A DNA stretch of 64,000 bases from Candidatus Zixiibacteriota bacterium (GTDB lineage: Bacteria > Zixibacteria > MSB-5A5 > GN15 > FEB-12). The notes beneath the pieces are model-generated. The model ran no database searches. It saw only the letters and a program-made list of their open reading frames with translations, and was not told the origin of the DNA. How positions within the stretch are numbered: position 1 is the stretch's first letter; every line of letters begins with the position of its first letter. The stretch spans positions 1 through 64,000 of the forward strand of contig JACZXB010000006.1 in the NCBI GenBank assembly GCA_022571845.1, in the 5' to 3' direction. Below are positions 36,608 through 46,789 of this stretch, piece after piece. The translations under genes and the position numbers were made by a program.

Positions 36608-37153
36608 ATGAGAAAGCTGTTATTGATTTTAACAGTTTTGACACTGGTCCTGGCATCATCGTCATTTGGATTTGATGGTCAGCGCCGAGGATTCGTGTTG
36701 GGTGGAGGCTTAGGCTTTTCACCAGTCGCGAGTTGGGAAGTTAATGGAACCACTCTTGACGAAAGTGGTGCAGGAATTGGGCTAAACCTATTGATAGGTT
36801 ATGCCTGGGATGATCAGAATATGATCGTTTACGAAGGAAATGTAGCCGGCTGGAAATCTGAATTCTTTCTTGATAGACAAGTTTCCCAAGGCTTCTACGG
36901 CGCATCCTGGTATCATTATTTTGGAGAAACAGGTAGATCTGCGTTCACAACTTTGGGAATTGGATATTACGCTTTTGAAGTGGAAGACTTTGATAACAAT
37001 GATCTGGGATTAGGACTTCTCGCAGGCGCAGGATACGAATTTGCCAGACACTGGCAGGCCGGTGCTTACTTTTCCTATGGCAAAACATCAGATCCGGTTT
37101 TTGATTACAATCATTATCATTTTAGTATCCTGGTGGGTGTGGTAGCGTTTTAA
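36608..37153 (+). CDS. Predicted outer-membrane beta-barrel protein, paralogue 1
   Basis: 181 residues with a signal peptide (KLLLILTVLTLVLASSSFG) and a barrel-like body. Conserved pieces shared with the next gene are GFDGxRxGFVLGGG, WYHYFG..GR..FTTLG and GYEFARHWQ.G.Y, and both end in VVAF or MVAF. It is a paralogue of the barrel encoded at 37215. It has the strongest Shine-Dalgarno sequence in the operon. The function is unknown. Its tandem copy and position suggest a duplication inside the operon. Confidence 0.75.
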   Translation: MRKLLLILTVLTLVLASSSFGFDGQRRGFVLGGGLGFSPVASWEVNGTTLDESGAGIGLNLLIGYAWDDQNMIVYEGNVAGWKSEFFLDRQVSQGFYGASWYHYFGETGRSAFTTLGIGYYAFEVEDFDNNDLGLGLLAGAGYEFARHWQAGAYFSYGKTSDPVFDYNHYHFSILVGVVAF

Positions 37154-37214
37154 GTTGGGCGAATGTATGATTACCCAGAGAAAAGAACAGACTGGAAGAG
37201 CAAACTAATTTACT

Positions 37215-37889
37215 ATGGCAACGCTACGAGAAGTAAAAAAAAGAATCAAAACTGTCGTTTCTACCAAGCGCATTACCAGCGCTATGGAAATGTTTTTAAC
37301 TGCACTTGTTGCGTTTTTCCTGTTGGGAGCATCTTCAATCTACGGCTTTGATGGCAATCGCAAGGGCTTCGTTTTGGGCGGGGGTATTGGTTTTGCACCA
37401 ACTTCAGGATGGTCGGGAAATTTAGCTGGTGTGAACACATCGCAGGTCATCGACACTAATGAATATAAAACCGGTGCAGGGTTCAACTTTTTGATAGGTC
37501 ATGGCTGGGATGAAAAGAATTTAATTGTTTTTGAAATAAATATGTCGCGCAGGATTTCAGACTTGTTTGTAATTCGAAATTCGACAGGTCAAATTGAACG
37601 TCAGCCGATCGTTTTGCAGGGATATATTGGAGCCGTTTGGTACCATTACTTCGGTGCACCCGGGCGCACCCTGTTTACAACGTTGGGTTTAGGTCAGTAT
37701 CGTTTTGCTAGAGTTTATTCTTCAGTCTTTCTTCAAAGTGCTGGCACGGGATTAATGATTGGCGGTGGTTACGAATTTGCACGCCATTGGCAGTTTGGCG
37801 GATACTTAAGTACCGGATTTACGACTGAGAAACTTGGATACTGGAATTATACTGATCTCAAGGTATTGGTGAGTATGGTGGCGTTTTAG
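37215..37889 (+). CDS. Beta-barrel protein paralogue 2 fused to the first 26 residues of ATP synthase gamma
   Basis: The open frame of 224 residues starts MATLREVKKRIKTVVSTKRI and continues to ITSAMEM. These 26 residues match the start of AtpG encoded at 37902, with 72 of 78 nucleotides identical by my count. The frame then runs directly into a signal-peptide-like core (FLTALVAFFLLGASSIYG) and a barrel body paralogous to the preceding gene. Either the gamma leader is translated as a long positive n-region, or translation starts at Met24/Met26 (37284 or 37290), which have no clear SD. A tandem duplication from within the barrel signal peptide to codon 26 of atpG would produce exactly this structure. 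Confidence 0.75.
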   Translation: MATLREVKKRIKTVVSTKRITSAMEMFLTALVAFFLLGASSIYGFDGNRKGFVLGGGIGFAPTSGWSGNLAGVNTSQVIDTNEYKTGAGFNFLIGHGWDEKNLIVFEINMSRRISDLFVIRNSTGQIERQPIVLQGYIGAVWYHYFGAPGRTLFTTLGLGQYRFARVYSSVFLQSAGTGLMIGGGYEFARHWQFGGYLSTGFTTEKLGYWNYTDLKVLVSMVAF

Positions 37890-37901
37890 CAAGAGAGAAT
37901 T

Positions 37902-38765
37902 ATGGCAACACTACGCGATGTAAAAAAGAGAATCAAAACTGTCGTTTCTACCAGGCGCATAACCAGCGCTATGGAAATGGTGGCGGCCTCTAAGCTAAGG
38001 CGGGCACAGCAAAAGATAGAACAGACGAGGCCCTATTCTCAAAAGATGGATGAAATGTTACAGCACCTGGCCGCCGGTTCATCAGGCGATATCAGCCATC
38101 CGTATTTTGCGCAAAGAGAACCAAAGAAAAAAACGCTGGTACTGGTTACTTCAGACCGCGGCCTGTGCGGTTCTTTTAACTCAAATGTTATCCGCAGAGC
38201 TGTCAACTGGCTGAGAGAAGAAGGCCTGCCGGAAGTAGAAATTGTAACAGTCGGCAAAAAAGGCAATGACCTCTTAAAAAGCCGACAATGGGAGATAATA
38301 AATAATTATAGTGACTGGGGTGGACAGTTAATTTACGGCAAAGCACGGGACCTGGTAGATTTTTTGACTCAGCGCTTTGTAGCGGGCGAGACTGACTCCA
38401 TTCATTTAATTTATACCCAGTTTATTTCTACTGTAAAATATAAGATTGTGGTGGAGCCATATTTGCCGCTTACCAGACCGAAATCAGGCGAAAAGGCGGG
38501 AATGCGTTCACAATATATTTTTGAGCCGACCCCGGAAAGTATTTATGAATCACTCATGCCCGGTTACGCCTTGACTAAGATGGTCACGGTACTGGTGGAT
38601 TCGTTTGCGGCCGAGCATGGCAGCCGCATGATTGCCATGGGCAATGCTACCAGCAACGCCGGTGAAATGGTTGACGATCTGACGCTTCTTTATAACAAGA
38701 CCCGTCAGGCACAGATTACGAAAGAATTGCTCGAAGTTATTTCGGGTGCGGACGCCTTAAAATGA
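37902..38765 (+). CDS. atpG: F1Fo ATP synthase subunit gamma
   Basis: 287 residues. The N-terminal helix MATLRDVKKRIKTVVSTRRI...AMEMVAASKLRRAQ is complete, the central part shows TSDRGLCGSFNSN, and the C-terminal helix has ERGSRM-like EHGSRMIAMGNATSNAGEM and LLYNKTRQAQITKELLEV. It is the rotating central shaft. It is separated from atpA by about 2 kb of barrel genes, which is unusual. The GAGAG 5 nt upstream serves as ribosome binding site. Confidence 0.95.
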   Translation: MATLRDVKKRIKTVVSTRRITSAMEMVAASKLRRAQQKIEQTRPYSQKMDEMLQHLAAGSSGDISHPYFAQREPKKKTLVLVTSDRGLCGSFNSNVIRRAVNWLREEGLPEVEIVTVGKKGNDLLKSRQWEIINNYSDWGGQLIYGKARDLVDFLTQRFVAGETDSIHLIYTQFISTVKYKIVVEPYLPLTRPKSGEKAGMRSQYIFEPTPESIYESLMPGYALTKMVTVLVDSFAAEHGSRMIAMGNATSNAGEMVDDLTLLYNKTRQAQITKELLEVISGADALK

Positions 38766-38803
38766 TAAATAATATTTTAAATATATCAATGGAGTCAGAT
38801 TAG

Positions 38804-40216
<1,413 letters not shown>

Positions 40217-40221
40217 CCACC

Positions 40222-40629
40222 ATGTTTCAACTTTCAATCGTTACACCTGAGAAAGTAATATTTGACGGAGAGGTCGTCTCGTTACTGGTACCCGGCATGG
40301 AAGGCTATCTGGGTATTTTGTCAAATCATGCCCCTCTCATTACGGCTCTGCAGCCGGGTAGAATAGAATTTCAGGATGATCAGGATAAAATTCAGGTATT
40401 TTCTGTCTCAGGCGGGTTTGTCGAGGTCTCCGGCAATAAAGCCACATTACTCGCAGATACAGCTGAGCATTGTGAAGAAATAGATATAGACAGAGCCCAG
40501 ACGGCCTTACAGAGGGCTCTCAAGGCGTTGCAGGACAAGGACAAAGCCGGTGAGGTCTGTGGTCCGGAGGAAAAAGAAGCCGCCAAACGAGCCGCCAACA
40601 GAGTCAGGATTTATAAAGAGACCCATTAG
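40222..40629 (+). CDS. atpC: F1Fo ATP synthase subunit epsilon
   Basis: 135 residues. The N-terminal beta-sandwich has LSIVTPEKVIFDGEV, GYLGILSNHAPLITAL and FSVSGGFVEVSGNKATLLADTAE. A C-terminal two-helix part follows (RAQTALQRALKAL and AANRVRIYKET). It couples gamma to the c-ring and can inhibit ATP hydrolysis. It is the last gene of the atp operon. Confidence 0.94.
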   Translation: MFQLSIVTPEKVIFDGEVVSLLVPGMEGYLGILSNHAPLITALQPGRIEFQDDQDKIQVFSVSGGFVEVSGNKATLLADTAEHCEEIDIDRAQTALQRALKALQDKDKAGEVCGPEEKEAAKRAANRVRIYKETH

Positions 40630-40687
40630 CCAAAGAGTTCAGAGCCTGGAATTCAGCCCCGTTTAAGAGCCTTAAGCCTATGTCCCC

Positions 40688-40710
40688 AAACGGCTTGAAT
40701 GCCCGTTTTA
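40688..40710 (+). terminator. Weak candidate terminator of the atp operon
   Basis: AAACGG (40688-40693) pairs with CCGTTT (40703-40708), 9-nt loop, followed by TAT. The stem is short and the T tract poor. Confidence 0.3.
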
Positions 40711-40713
40711 TCC

Positions 40714-40742
40714 TTGACTTTCAGCCACTTACAAGTTAGTCT
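40714..40742 (+). promoter_or_regulatory. Candidate promoter of the yceD-rpmF-fab cluster
   Basis: TTGACT (40714-40719), 17-nt spacer, TAGTCT (40737-40742). The ATG at 40751 lies 8 nt after the -10, without a Shine-Dalgarno, so a leaderless or nearly leaderless start is possible. Confidence 0.4.
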
Positions 40743-40750
40743 TACAAGCT

Positions 40751-41260
40751 ATGATATTGGAACTTAAACATTTTGATTCTTTTCCTGTTCAGACAGAATT
40801 GGTAGATGAGACTGTCAGAGCAGTAATAGGAACTGATAACATTCAGGTGATTAAGAACCTGAAACTAAAGCTAAATGTGCAGCAAGCTGATGCCGAGTTT
40901 TTCTGCCAGGGTAGGCTGGAAGCAACAGCAGAGCTGGAATGCGCCCGCTGTACAAAGTCATTCGAACAGCAGCTTGCTACTGATATCGATTTTATTGTCG
41001 CTCCCGGAGGTCGCAACAGAGCAAAAGAAGAAAAGATAATTGATGATGAAGATTATGTCTATTACGATAACGATTTACGTGCCGATTTGTGGGATATCCT
41101 CAGACAGGCTGTAATACTTGCTGTTACTATGAAACCACTATGTGTAGAAAACTGCCGCGGATTTTGTTCAGTTTGCGGCGGAAACCGAAATGAAAAGCAG
41201 TGTAACTGCCGCAATGATAATTCCAGAAATCAGTTTGCAGAGTTAAGAAATCTGCTTTAG
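40751..41260 (+). CDS. yceD: YceD/DUF177 family protein
   Basis: 169 residues. The DUF177 features are the ECARCTKSFEQQ segment near 75-86, an acidic stretch (EEKIIDDEDYVYYDNDLRAD), and the Cys-rich end CVENCRGFCSVCGGNRNEKQCNC (given as its cysteines C-x3-C-x3-C-x2-C and C-x-C). The family is linked to 23S rRNA and ribosome assembly in bacteria and plastids and almost always lies before rpmF, as here. No SD is visible. Confidence 0.88.
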   Translation: MILELKHFDSFPVQTELVDETVRAVIGTDNIQVIKNLKLKLNVQQADAEFFCQGRLEATAELECARCTKSFEQQLATDIDFIVAPGGRNRAKEEKIIDDEDYVYYDNDLRADLWDILRQAVILAVTMKPLCVENCRGFCSVCGGNRNEKQCNCRNDNSRNQFAELRNLL

Positions 41261-41293
41261 AGATTGTAAACTTTTAACAGAAATTTGTAGGAT

Positions 41294-41476
41294 ATGCCAC
41301 TTCCAAAACGAAGACATTCGAGAGCTCGCGGCAGAAAACGCCGTACTCACTGGAAAATTACATTGCCGGTACCGATTGATTGCCCGCAGTGTCATCACGC
41401 CCGGCTGCCGCATCATATCTGCCCCAACTGCGGCTTTTATAACGGCCGTCAGGTAATCGCCGGAAGCGAGACATAG
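41294..41476 (+). CDS. rpmF: 50S ribosomal protein L32
   Basis: 60 residues. It starts MPLPKRRHSRARGRKRR and contains the zinc ribbon CPQCHHARLPHHICPNCG, so it is the C+ zinc-binding form, followed by FYNGRQVI. It lies 33 nt after yceD and 43 nt before plsX. Confidence 0.95.
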   Translation: MPLPKRRHSRARGRKRRTHWKITLPVPIDCPQCHHARLPHHICPNCGFYNGRQVIAGSET

Positions 41477-41519
41477 AATTAGCTATAGAGTCACTCTATA
41501 GCATGGAGAATGCCGCTTC

Positions 41520-42626
41520 ATGAAAGATACTAAGAAGCAGTCGGTTGTTCTTGATGTTATGGGAGCAGACGGCGGTGCAGAGCAAATTATTTTGGGCGGG
41601 CTGGATGCAGCGGTTCAAATCGGAGATGACCTGCAGCTGATACTGGTCGGTCATCGCGATATAATCGAAAAAACACTGACTCAGAGAACAGACGTTCCCG
41701 CTAATGTTGAGATAGAGCACGCCGAAGCTGAGGTTCCGATGGATCTGTCGGCAACCGAGGGAGTTCGCATCAAAAACAGCTCTATCAAAGTCGGGATAGG
41801 CCTGGTAAAAGAAGGCAAGGCTCGCGCCTTTGTTTCTCCCGGTAATACCGGTGCGGTGATGGCTACTGCGCTTTTAACTCTGGGACGAATGAGTCAGGTC
41901 AGCCGTCCTGCTATCGCCAGTTTGTTTCCAACTTCGGCCGGCCGGCCTACAGTTGTTCTTGATGTTGGCGCCAATGCTGAGAACAAGCCACAGCATCTGG
42001 CCCAGTTTGCTGTCATGGGTTCTGTCTATGCCTCTATAATGCTGAACCTTGAGTCCCCCAGGGTGGGACTAATTTCGATAGGTGAAGAGCGCAGCAAGGG
42101 GAATGAACTGATATTTAATTCGCAGGAACTGTTAAAACATTCGACTATAAATTTTGTCGGCAACATAGAGGGACGGGACATTTTATCCGGAACTATTGAT
42201 GTGGCGGTAACTGACGGTTTTACCGGAAATGTTTTACTCAAACTGACAGAATCTATCAAGCCGATGCTGACCAAACATGTACAGAGACAGATTCAGACAA
42301 ATCTTTTTTCACGGCTGGGTGTTTTTCTGCTGCTGCCTTTCTTAAGACGAATGCGCAGAACGCTTGATTATGCCGAAGTCGGCGGTGCTCCGCTCTTGGG
42401 AGTAAACGGCAATGTTTTGATTTGCCACGGTTCATCGGGCAGACGGGCGATTTGCAGTGCCGTAAAAACAGCCTATGAAATGGCTTCAAAGAGGATTGTT
42501 GAAAATATACACGAGAAATTATTGACGGATCATTTTGGGATAAGTGATGGAGAAAAAGATAAGAGCCAGAATAACCGGAACAGGGTCATTTGCACCACCG
42601 CAAGTGATGACCAATGCCGACCTTGA
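41520..42626 (+). CDS. plsX: Phosphate acyltransferase PlsX, with C-terminal overlap into fabH
   Basis: 368 residues. It converts acyl-ACP to acyl-phosphate, the first step of membrane phospholipid synthesis. Family segments are VVLDVMGADGGAEQIILGGLDA at the start, FVSPGNTGAVMATALLTLGR, VVLDVGANAENKPQHLAQFAVMG and LLGVNGNVLICHGSSGRRAI. The catalytic part ends near residue 340. The last 28 residues (basic and polar) have no family counterpart that I recognise and arise because the frame overlaps fabH by 80 nt. The start is ATG 41520 with GGAGAATG upstream. Confidence 0.93.
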   Translation: MKDTKKQSVVLDVMGADGGAEQIILGGLDAAVQIGDDLQLILVGHRDIIEKTLTQRTDVPANVEIEHAEAEVPMDLSATEGVRIKNSSIKVGIGLVKEGKARAFVSPGNTGAVMATALLTLGRMSQVSRPAIASLFPTSAGRPTVVLDVGANAENKPQHLAQFAVMGSVYASIMLNLESPRVGLISIGEERSKGNELIFNSQELLKHSTINFVGNIEGRDILSGTIDVAVTDGFTGNVLLKLTESIKPMLTKHVQRQIQTNLFSRLGVFLLLPFLRRMRRTLDYAEVGGAPLLGVNGNVLICHGSSGRRAICSAVKTAYEMASKRIVENIHEKLLTDHFGISDGEKDKSQNNRNRVICTTASDDQCRP

Positions 42627-43533
42627 GAAAATAGTCGACACCTCAGACGAGTGGATTGCTTCCCGGACCGGCATTAGAGAACGACGCGTTGCCAACGGCA
42701 TGGTTACGTCGGATATGGCTGTAATAGCCGCCACCAGCGCGCTGGAGATGGCTGATACCGACAGGGATGAGATTGAAATGCTCATTCTGGCCACGGTTAC
42801 GCCGGATTACCGTTTGCCCTCGGCGGCCTGCGTCGTACAGGAAAAAATGGAATTGAACAATGCCGGAGCTTTTGATGTTGTTGCGGCATGTACCGGTTTT
42901 ATTAACGCCTTGTCCATTGCAAGTTCATTTATAGAAAATGGAAATATCAAGAAAGCTCTGGTTATCGGAGTTGAAAAACTATCCACTTTTACCAATTACA
43001 AAGACCGCAATACCTGTGTGCTTTTTGGCGATGGAGCCGGGGCGGTGGTTGTGTCTGCCGAAGAAGGTGACAGGGGCATTATTAATTCATTCATAAAGTC
43101 TGACGGCCGTTACAGAAAACTGTTATGGTCCGAAGTAGGCGGAGCGGCGAATCCTTATTCTGAGAGTTTTGATTTTAACGGCAATGACAAAATAATGATG
43201 AACGGCTCCGACATTTTCAAAATCGCCGTCAAAGAGATGAGCAATGCCACTCTCAAAGTAATTGAAGATGCCGGACTAACGGTTGATGATATTGCTATAG
43301 TGGTGCCGCATCAGGCGAATATCAGAATTATAGAAGCTCTGGCCAAAAGAATAAAAATCAGTATGGATAAAGTTTTTCTAAATATCGCAAAATACGGCAA
43401 TACCTCGGCCGCTTCGGTACCGCTCGCTTTAGATGAAGCCAACCGGGAAGGCCGCATAAAAGATGGTGATTATGTTGTTATGGTAGCTTTCGGTGGCGGC
43501 TTAATCTGGGGCGCGACATTAGTAAAATGGTAA
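42547..43533 (+). CDS. fabH: 3-oxoacyl-ACP synthase III (FabH)
   Basis: About 328 residues. The Cys-His-Asn triad is visible: Cys in VVAACTGFINAL (~113), His in VPHQANIRII (~255) and Asn in YGNTSAASVPLAL (~285). It starts fatty-acid synthesis by condensing acetyl-CoA with malonyl-ACP. ATG 42547 directly follows a GTG at 42544. It overlaps the plsX tail by 80 nt. The next gene, fabD, begins 9 nt after its stop. Confidence 0.95.
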   Translation: MEKKIRARITGTGSFAPPQVMTNADLEKIVDTSDEWIASRTGIRERRVANGMVTSDMAVIAATSALEMADTDRDEIEMLILATVTPDYRLPSAACVVQEKMELNNAGAFDVVAACTGFINALSIASSFIENGNIKKALVIGVEKLSTFTNYKDRNTCVLFGDGAGAVVVSAEEGDRGIINSFIKSDGRYRKLLWSEVGGAANPYSESFDFNGNDKIMMNGSDIFKIAVKEMSNATLKVIEDAGLTVDDIAIVVPHQANIRIIEALAKRIKISMDKVFLNIAKYGNTSAASVPLALDEANREGRIKDGDYVVMVAFGGGLIWGATLVKW

Positions 43534-43542
43534 AATGGTAGT

Positions 43543-44475
43543 ATGAGCAAAACTGTTTTAATGTTTCCCGGTCAGGCTTCGCAGTATGTTGGTATGGCCA
43601 GCGACCTTCATAATAATTTTGAAGAAGTCAGAGATTTATACAAGCTGGCCTCAGATGAGTTGGGTGAAGATATTGCCAAGCTTTCGTTTGAAGGGCCTGC
43701 TCTGAAACTAAAGCAAACCCGCTTTACCCAGCCGGCTATACTGCTTCATTCCTTAGCTGTCTTGATCGCTTTAAAAGAGAGCCTGCCGCAATTTGATTAC
43801 GCCTGCGGGCATTCTCTGGGAGAGTATTCGGCGCTGGCGGCTACCGGAGCTTTAAGTTTTGAGCTGGCCATCAAGGCGGTCGTTAAACGTGCCAGCCTGA
43901 TGGAACAGGCCTGCCTTAATAATCCTGGCAGTATGGCGGCAATCATTGGCCTGACGGAAGAAAAAGTTTTAGAAATATGCCGGAAAGCTTCAAGGAGCGG
44001 CGTAGTGGTACCGGCCAATTTTAATTCAAAGTCACAGATAGTGATTTCTGGAAGTGTTGATGCTGTAAAAGTCGCCGCAGAAATTGCCAAATCTGAAGGT
44101 GCCAGGCGGGCGATGATCCTTGAGGTCGGAGGAGCCTTTCACTCACCTCTCATGGAGCCGGCCAAATCAGGAATGCAGCAATTTCTAAAAGATGCGGATA
44201 TTAAATCTTCGGCGGTACCTGTAATCGCCAACGTTACAGCCAAACCGGCTGAGTCTTCAGCTGAAATCAAAAAGCTTCTGGTAGCCCAGATTACTTCTCC
44301 GGTAAAGTGGTCGCAGACCATGACATATCTGGTGTCAAACGATTGCACTAACGTTATAGAAATCGGCCCCGGAAAAGTGCTGGCAGGTATGGCCAAAAGA
44401 GATATGTCGGCTGAAAAAATAACGAATCTTGATACAATAAAAGATATAGAGTCGCTGGCGACTGTTTCGGTTTAA
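43543..44475 (+). CDS. fabD: Malonyl-CoA:ACP transacylase
   Basis: 310 residues. It starts VLMFPGQASQYVGM; the nucleophile Ser lies in CGHSLGEYSAL (~90), the catalytic His in GGAFHSPLMEPA (~205), and the malonyl-binding Arg in VVKRASLMEQA. It loads malonyl groups onto the acyl carrier protein encoded two genes downstream. Confidence 0.95.
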   Translation: MSKTVLMFPGQASQYVGMASDLHNNFEEVRDLYKLASDELGEDIAKLSFEGPALKLKQTRFTQPAILLHSLAVLIALKESLPQFDYACGHSLGEYSALAATGALSFELAIKAVVKRASLMEQACLNNPGSMAAIIGLTEEKVLEICRKASRSGVVVPANFNSKSQIVISGSVDAVKVAAEIAKSEGARRAMILEVGGAFHSPLMEPAKSGMQQFLKDADIKSSAVPVIANVTAKPAESSAEIKKLLVAQITSPVKWSQTMTYLVSNDCTNVIEIGPGKVLAGMAKRDMSAEKITNLDTIKDIESLATVSV

Positions 44476-44502
44476 AGCAGGTATAAATTAGCTCAAGAAA
44501 CT

Positions 44503-45237
44503 ATGAATTTTGAAAACAAAACAGTAATTGTGACCGGCTCTGCTAGAGGTATCGGCAGGACCATAGCGGAGTACTTCGCCAAGTACCAGGCTAACGTGGT
44601 AATCTCAGATATTGATAAAGAAGCGATTGACAAAGTTGTCGCAGAAATTGGGAGCAAGGCGCTTGGCATAAAGGCCGATGTCCTGAATCTGGAGGAAGTT
44701 GAAAATCTTTTCGCCAAAACGGTCGAAAAATTCGGCTCTATAGATATTGTCGTAAATAATGCCGGAGTCACCAGGGATAATCTGTTGGTGCGCTTAAATG
44801 AAAAAGACTGGGATATGGTTGTTGACATCAACCTCAAAGGTGCTTTTTTTGTCACAAAAACTGCTGCAAAAATTATGATGAAACAACGTTCAGGAAAGAT
44901 TGTTAACATAAGCTCGGTAGTGGGCCTAACCGGTAATGCCGGACAGGCCAACTACGCTGCTTCCAAAGCCGGCCTGATTGGGCTGACAAAAAGTGCAGCC
45001 AAAGAGTTAGCCGGCAGAGGCATAACCGTTAATGCCGTCGCGCCGGGATTTATAGAAACAGAGATGACCAACAAGCTACCGGAAAGTGTGCGAGAAGCAT
45101 ATATGCAGAAGATTCCGCTTAAACGCGGGGGCACGTCGCTCGACGTTGCTGCTACCGTAGCTTTTTTAGCGTCGGATGAAGCCTCGTACGTAACCGGGCA
45201 GGTGCTGGCCATAGACGGCGGACTATCAATTTCGTAA
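44503..45237 (+). CDS. fabG: 3-oxoacyl-ACP reductase
   Basis: 244 residues, classical short-chain reductase. NADPH motif TGSARGIGR at ~11, NNAGVTRDNLLVRL, catalytic Ser in ISSVVGL, and Tyr-x3-Lys in YAASKAGL (~150). It reduces beta-ketoacyl-ACP in each elongation round. Confidence 0.95.
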   Translation: MNFENKTVIVTGSARGIGRTIAEYFAKYQANVVISDIDKEAIDKVVAEIGSKALGIKADVLNLEEVENLFAKTVEKFGSIDIVVNNAGVTRDNLLVRLNEKDWDMVVDINLKGAFFVTKTAAKIMMKQRSGKIVNISSVVGLTGNAGQANYAASKAGLIGLTKSAAKELAGRGITVNAVAPGFIETEMTNKLPESVREAYMQKIPLKRGGTSLDVAATVAFLASDEASYVTGQVLAIDGGLSIS

Positions 45238-45273
45238 GTTATTAACTGAGGAAATATACAAAGGAGAAATGTA

Positions 45274-45516
45274 ATGGCATCAATTGATGAAAGAGTCAAA
45301 AACATAATTATTGAACAATTGGGAGTTGAGGAATCTCAGGTAACCGAGACGGCCAAATTTGTCGAGGACCTGGGCGCAGACTCCCTAGATACGGTTGAAC
45401 TGGTGATGGCCTTAGAAGAAGAGTTCACAGTTGAGATCCCCGACGAAGACGCCGAGAAAATTGCTACTGTCGGAGATGCGGTCAAGTATATCAACGATCA
45501 TTCTGAGAAAAGTTAA
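45274..45516 (+). CDS. acpP: Acyl carrier protein
   Basis: 80 residues, acidic. The phosphopantetheine Ser lies in [13 protein letters not shown] (~39). The Shine-Dalgarno sequence AAAGGAG is strong, as expected for an abundant protein. Confidence 0.97.
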   Translation: MASIDERVKNIIIEQLGVEESQVTETAKFVEDLGADSLDTVELVMALEEEFTVEIPDEDAEKIATVGDAVKYINDHSEKS

Positions 45517-45540
45517 ACAAGGATACTAGAGCTGAATAAT

Positions 45541-46788
45541 TTGAACAGAAAAGTTGTCATAACCGGCATGGGCATAATATCTCCTCTGGGAGAGTCGATA
45601 GAGGAATTCTGGAAGGCCCTGTTAGCAGGAAAATCCGGAGTTTCCAGACTGACCAAATTTGATTCTTCCGATTTCCCGGTACATATTGCCGGTGAGATAA
45701 ATGATTTTGATGTCACCAAATATATAGACAAGAAAGTAGCCCGCCGGATGGACTTGTCGGCCCAGTATGCCGTTGCAGCCAGCATTAATGCTGTCAAGGA
45801 TGCCGGGCTGAATACAGAAAAACTGGATCTTGACCGATGTGGCGTGGTTATCGGCTCAGGTATAGGCGGGATTCATACTTTTGAGAAACAGCGCGACAGG
45901 CTGGTGGCATCAGGTCCCAGTAAAGTATCAGCATTTTTTATTCCAATGATGATAATAGACATGTGCGCCGGCATGGTTTCCATAAGGTTCGGTTTTCGCG
46001 GACCTAATTATGGAACAGTCTCTGCCTGCGCTTCATCGGCTCACGCGATTTCAGATTGCTACAGAATTATTCAGAGAGGCGAAGCTGACGTGATGATAAC
46101 AGGCGGTACCGAAGCAACCATTACGCCGACAGCGCTGGCAGGATTCTGCCAGGCCAAAGCGCTTTCGACCAGAAATGATGACCCCCAAAAAGCTTCGCGA
46201 CCGTTTGATATTGGCCGCGACGGTTTTGTAATGGGTGAAGGCGCCGGTATTTTAATAATGGAATCAGAAGAGCACGCCAAAGCACGGGGCGCCAATATCC
46301 TGGCAGAATTGGCCGGTATTGGCATGTCCAGCGATGCTTATCATATGACAGCGCCGCACCCGGAGGGTCGCGGAGCGTGCAAGGCCATGGAAAACGCGCT
46401 GGCCGACGCCGGTCTTAAGCCCGAACAGATTGATTATATCAACACCCACGGGACATCGACCAGTCTCGGTGATATTGCCGAAACCAAAGCTATCAAAGAA
46501 GTACTGGGTGAACGCGCCTATAAGATTCCGGTGAATTCCACCAAGTCTATGATTGGCCACCTGCTCGGCTCCGCCGGAGCAATTGAAGCAATTGCCTGTG
46601 TAAAATCTGTACAGGATGACATTGTTCATCCGACAATAAACCTCGACACACCAGACCCGGACTGTGACCTGGACTATGTCCCCAATCAGAAAAGAAACTG
46701 GCAGACAAACTATGCCCTGTCTAACTCATTTGGTTTCGGCGGGCACAATGTTACCTTAGTCGTTGGCAAGTTCAACGGCGCTTCGTGA
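45541..46788 (+). CDS. fabF: 3-oxoacyl-ACP synthase II
   Basis: 415 residues. The Cys-His-His triad is in [12 protein letters not shown] (~164), [11 protein letters not shown] (~305) and [13 protein letters not shown] (~342). It starts [13 protein letters not shown]. The start codon is TTG at 45541 with only a weak upstream AAGGA at about 20 nt. It elongates acyl-ACP with malonyl-ACP. It precedes rnc by a single base. Confidence 0.95.
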   Translation: MNRKVVITGMGIISPLGESIEEFWKALLAGKSGVSRLTKFDSSDFPVHIAGEINDFDVTKYIDKKVARRMDLSAQYAVAASINAVKDAGLNTEKLDLDRCGVVIGSGIGGIHTFEKQRDRLVASGPSKVSAFFIPMMIIDMCAGMVSIRFGFRGPNYGTVSACASSAHAISDCYRIIQRGEADVMITGGTEATITPTALAGFCQAKALSTRNDDPQKASRPFDIGRDGFVMGEGAGILIMESEEHAKARGANILAELAGIGMSSDAYHMTAPHPEGRGACKAMENALADAGLKPEQIDYINTHGTSTSLGDIAETKAIKEVLGERAYKIPVNSTKSMIGHLLGSAGAIEAIACVKSVQDDIVHPTINLDTPDPDCDLDYVPNQKRNWQTNYALSNSFGFGGHNVTLVVGKFNGAS

Positions 46789-46789
46789 C

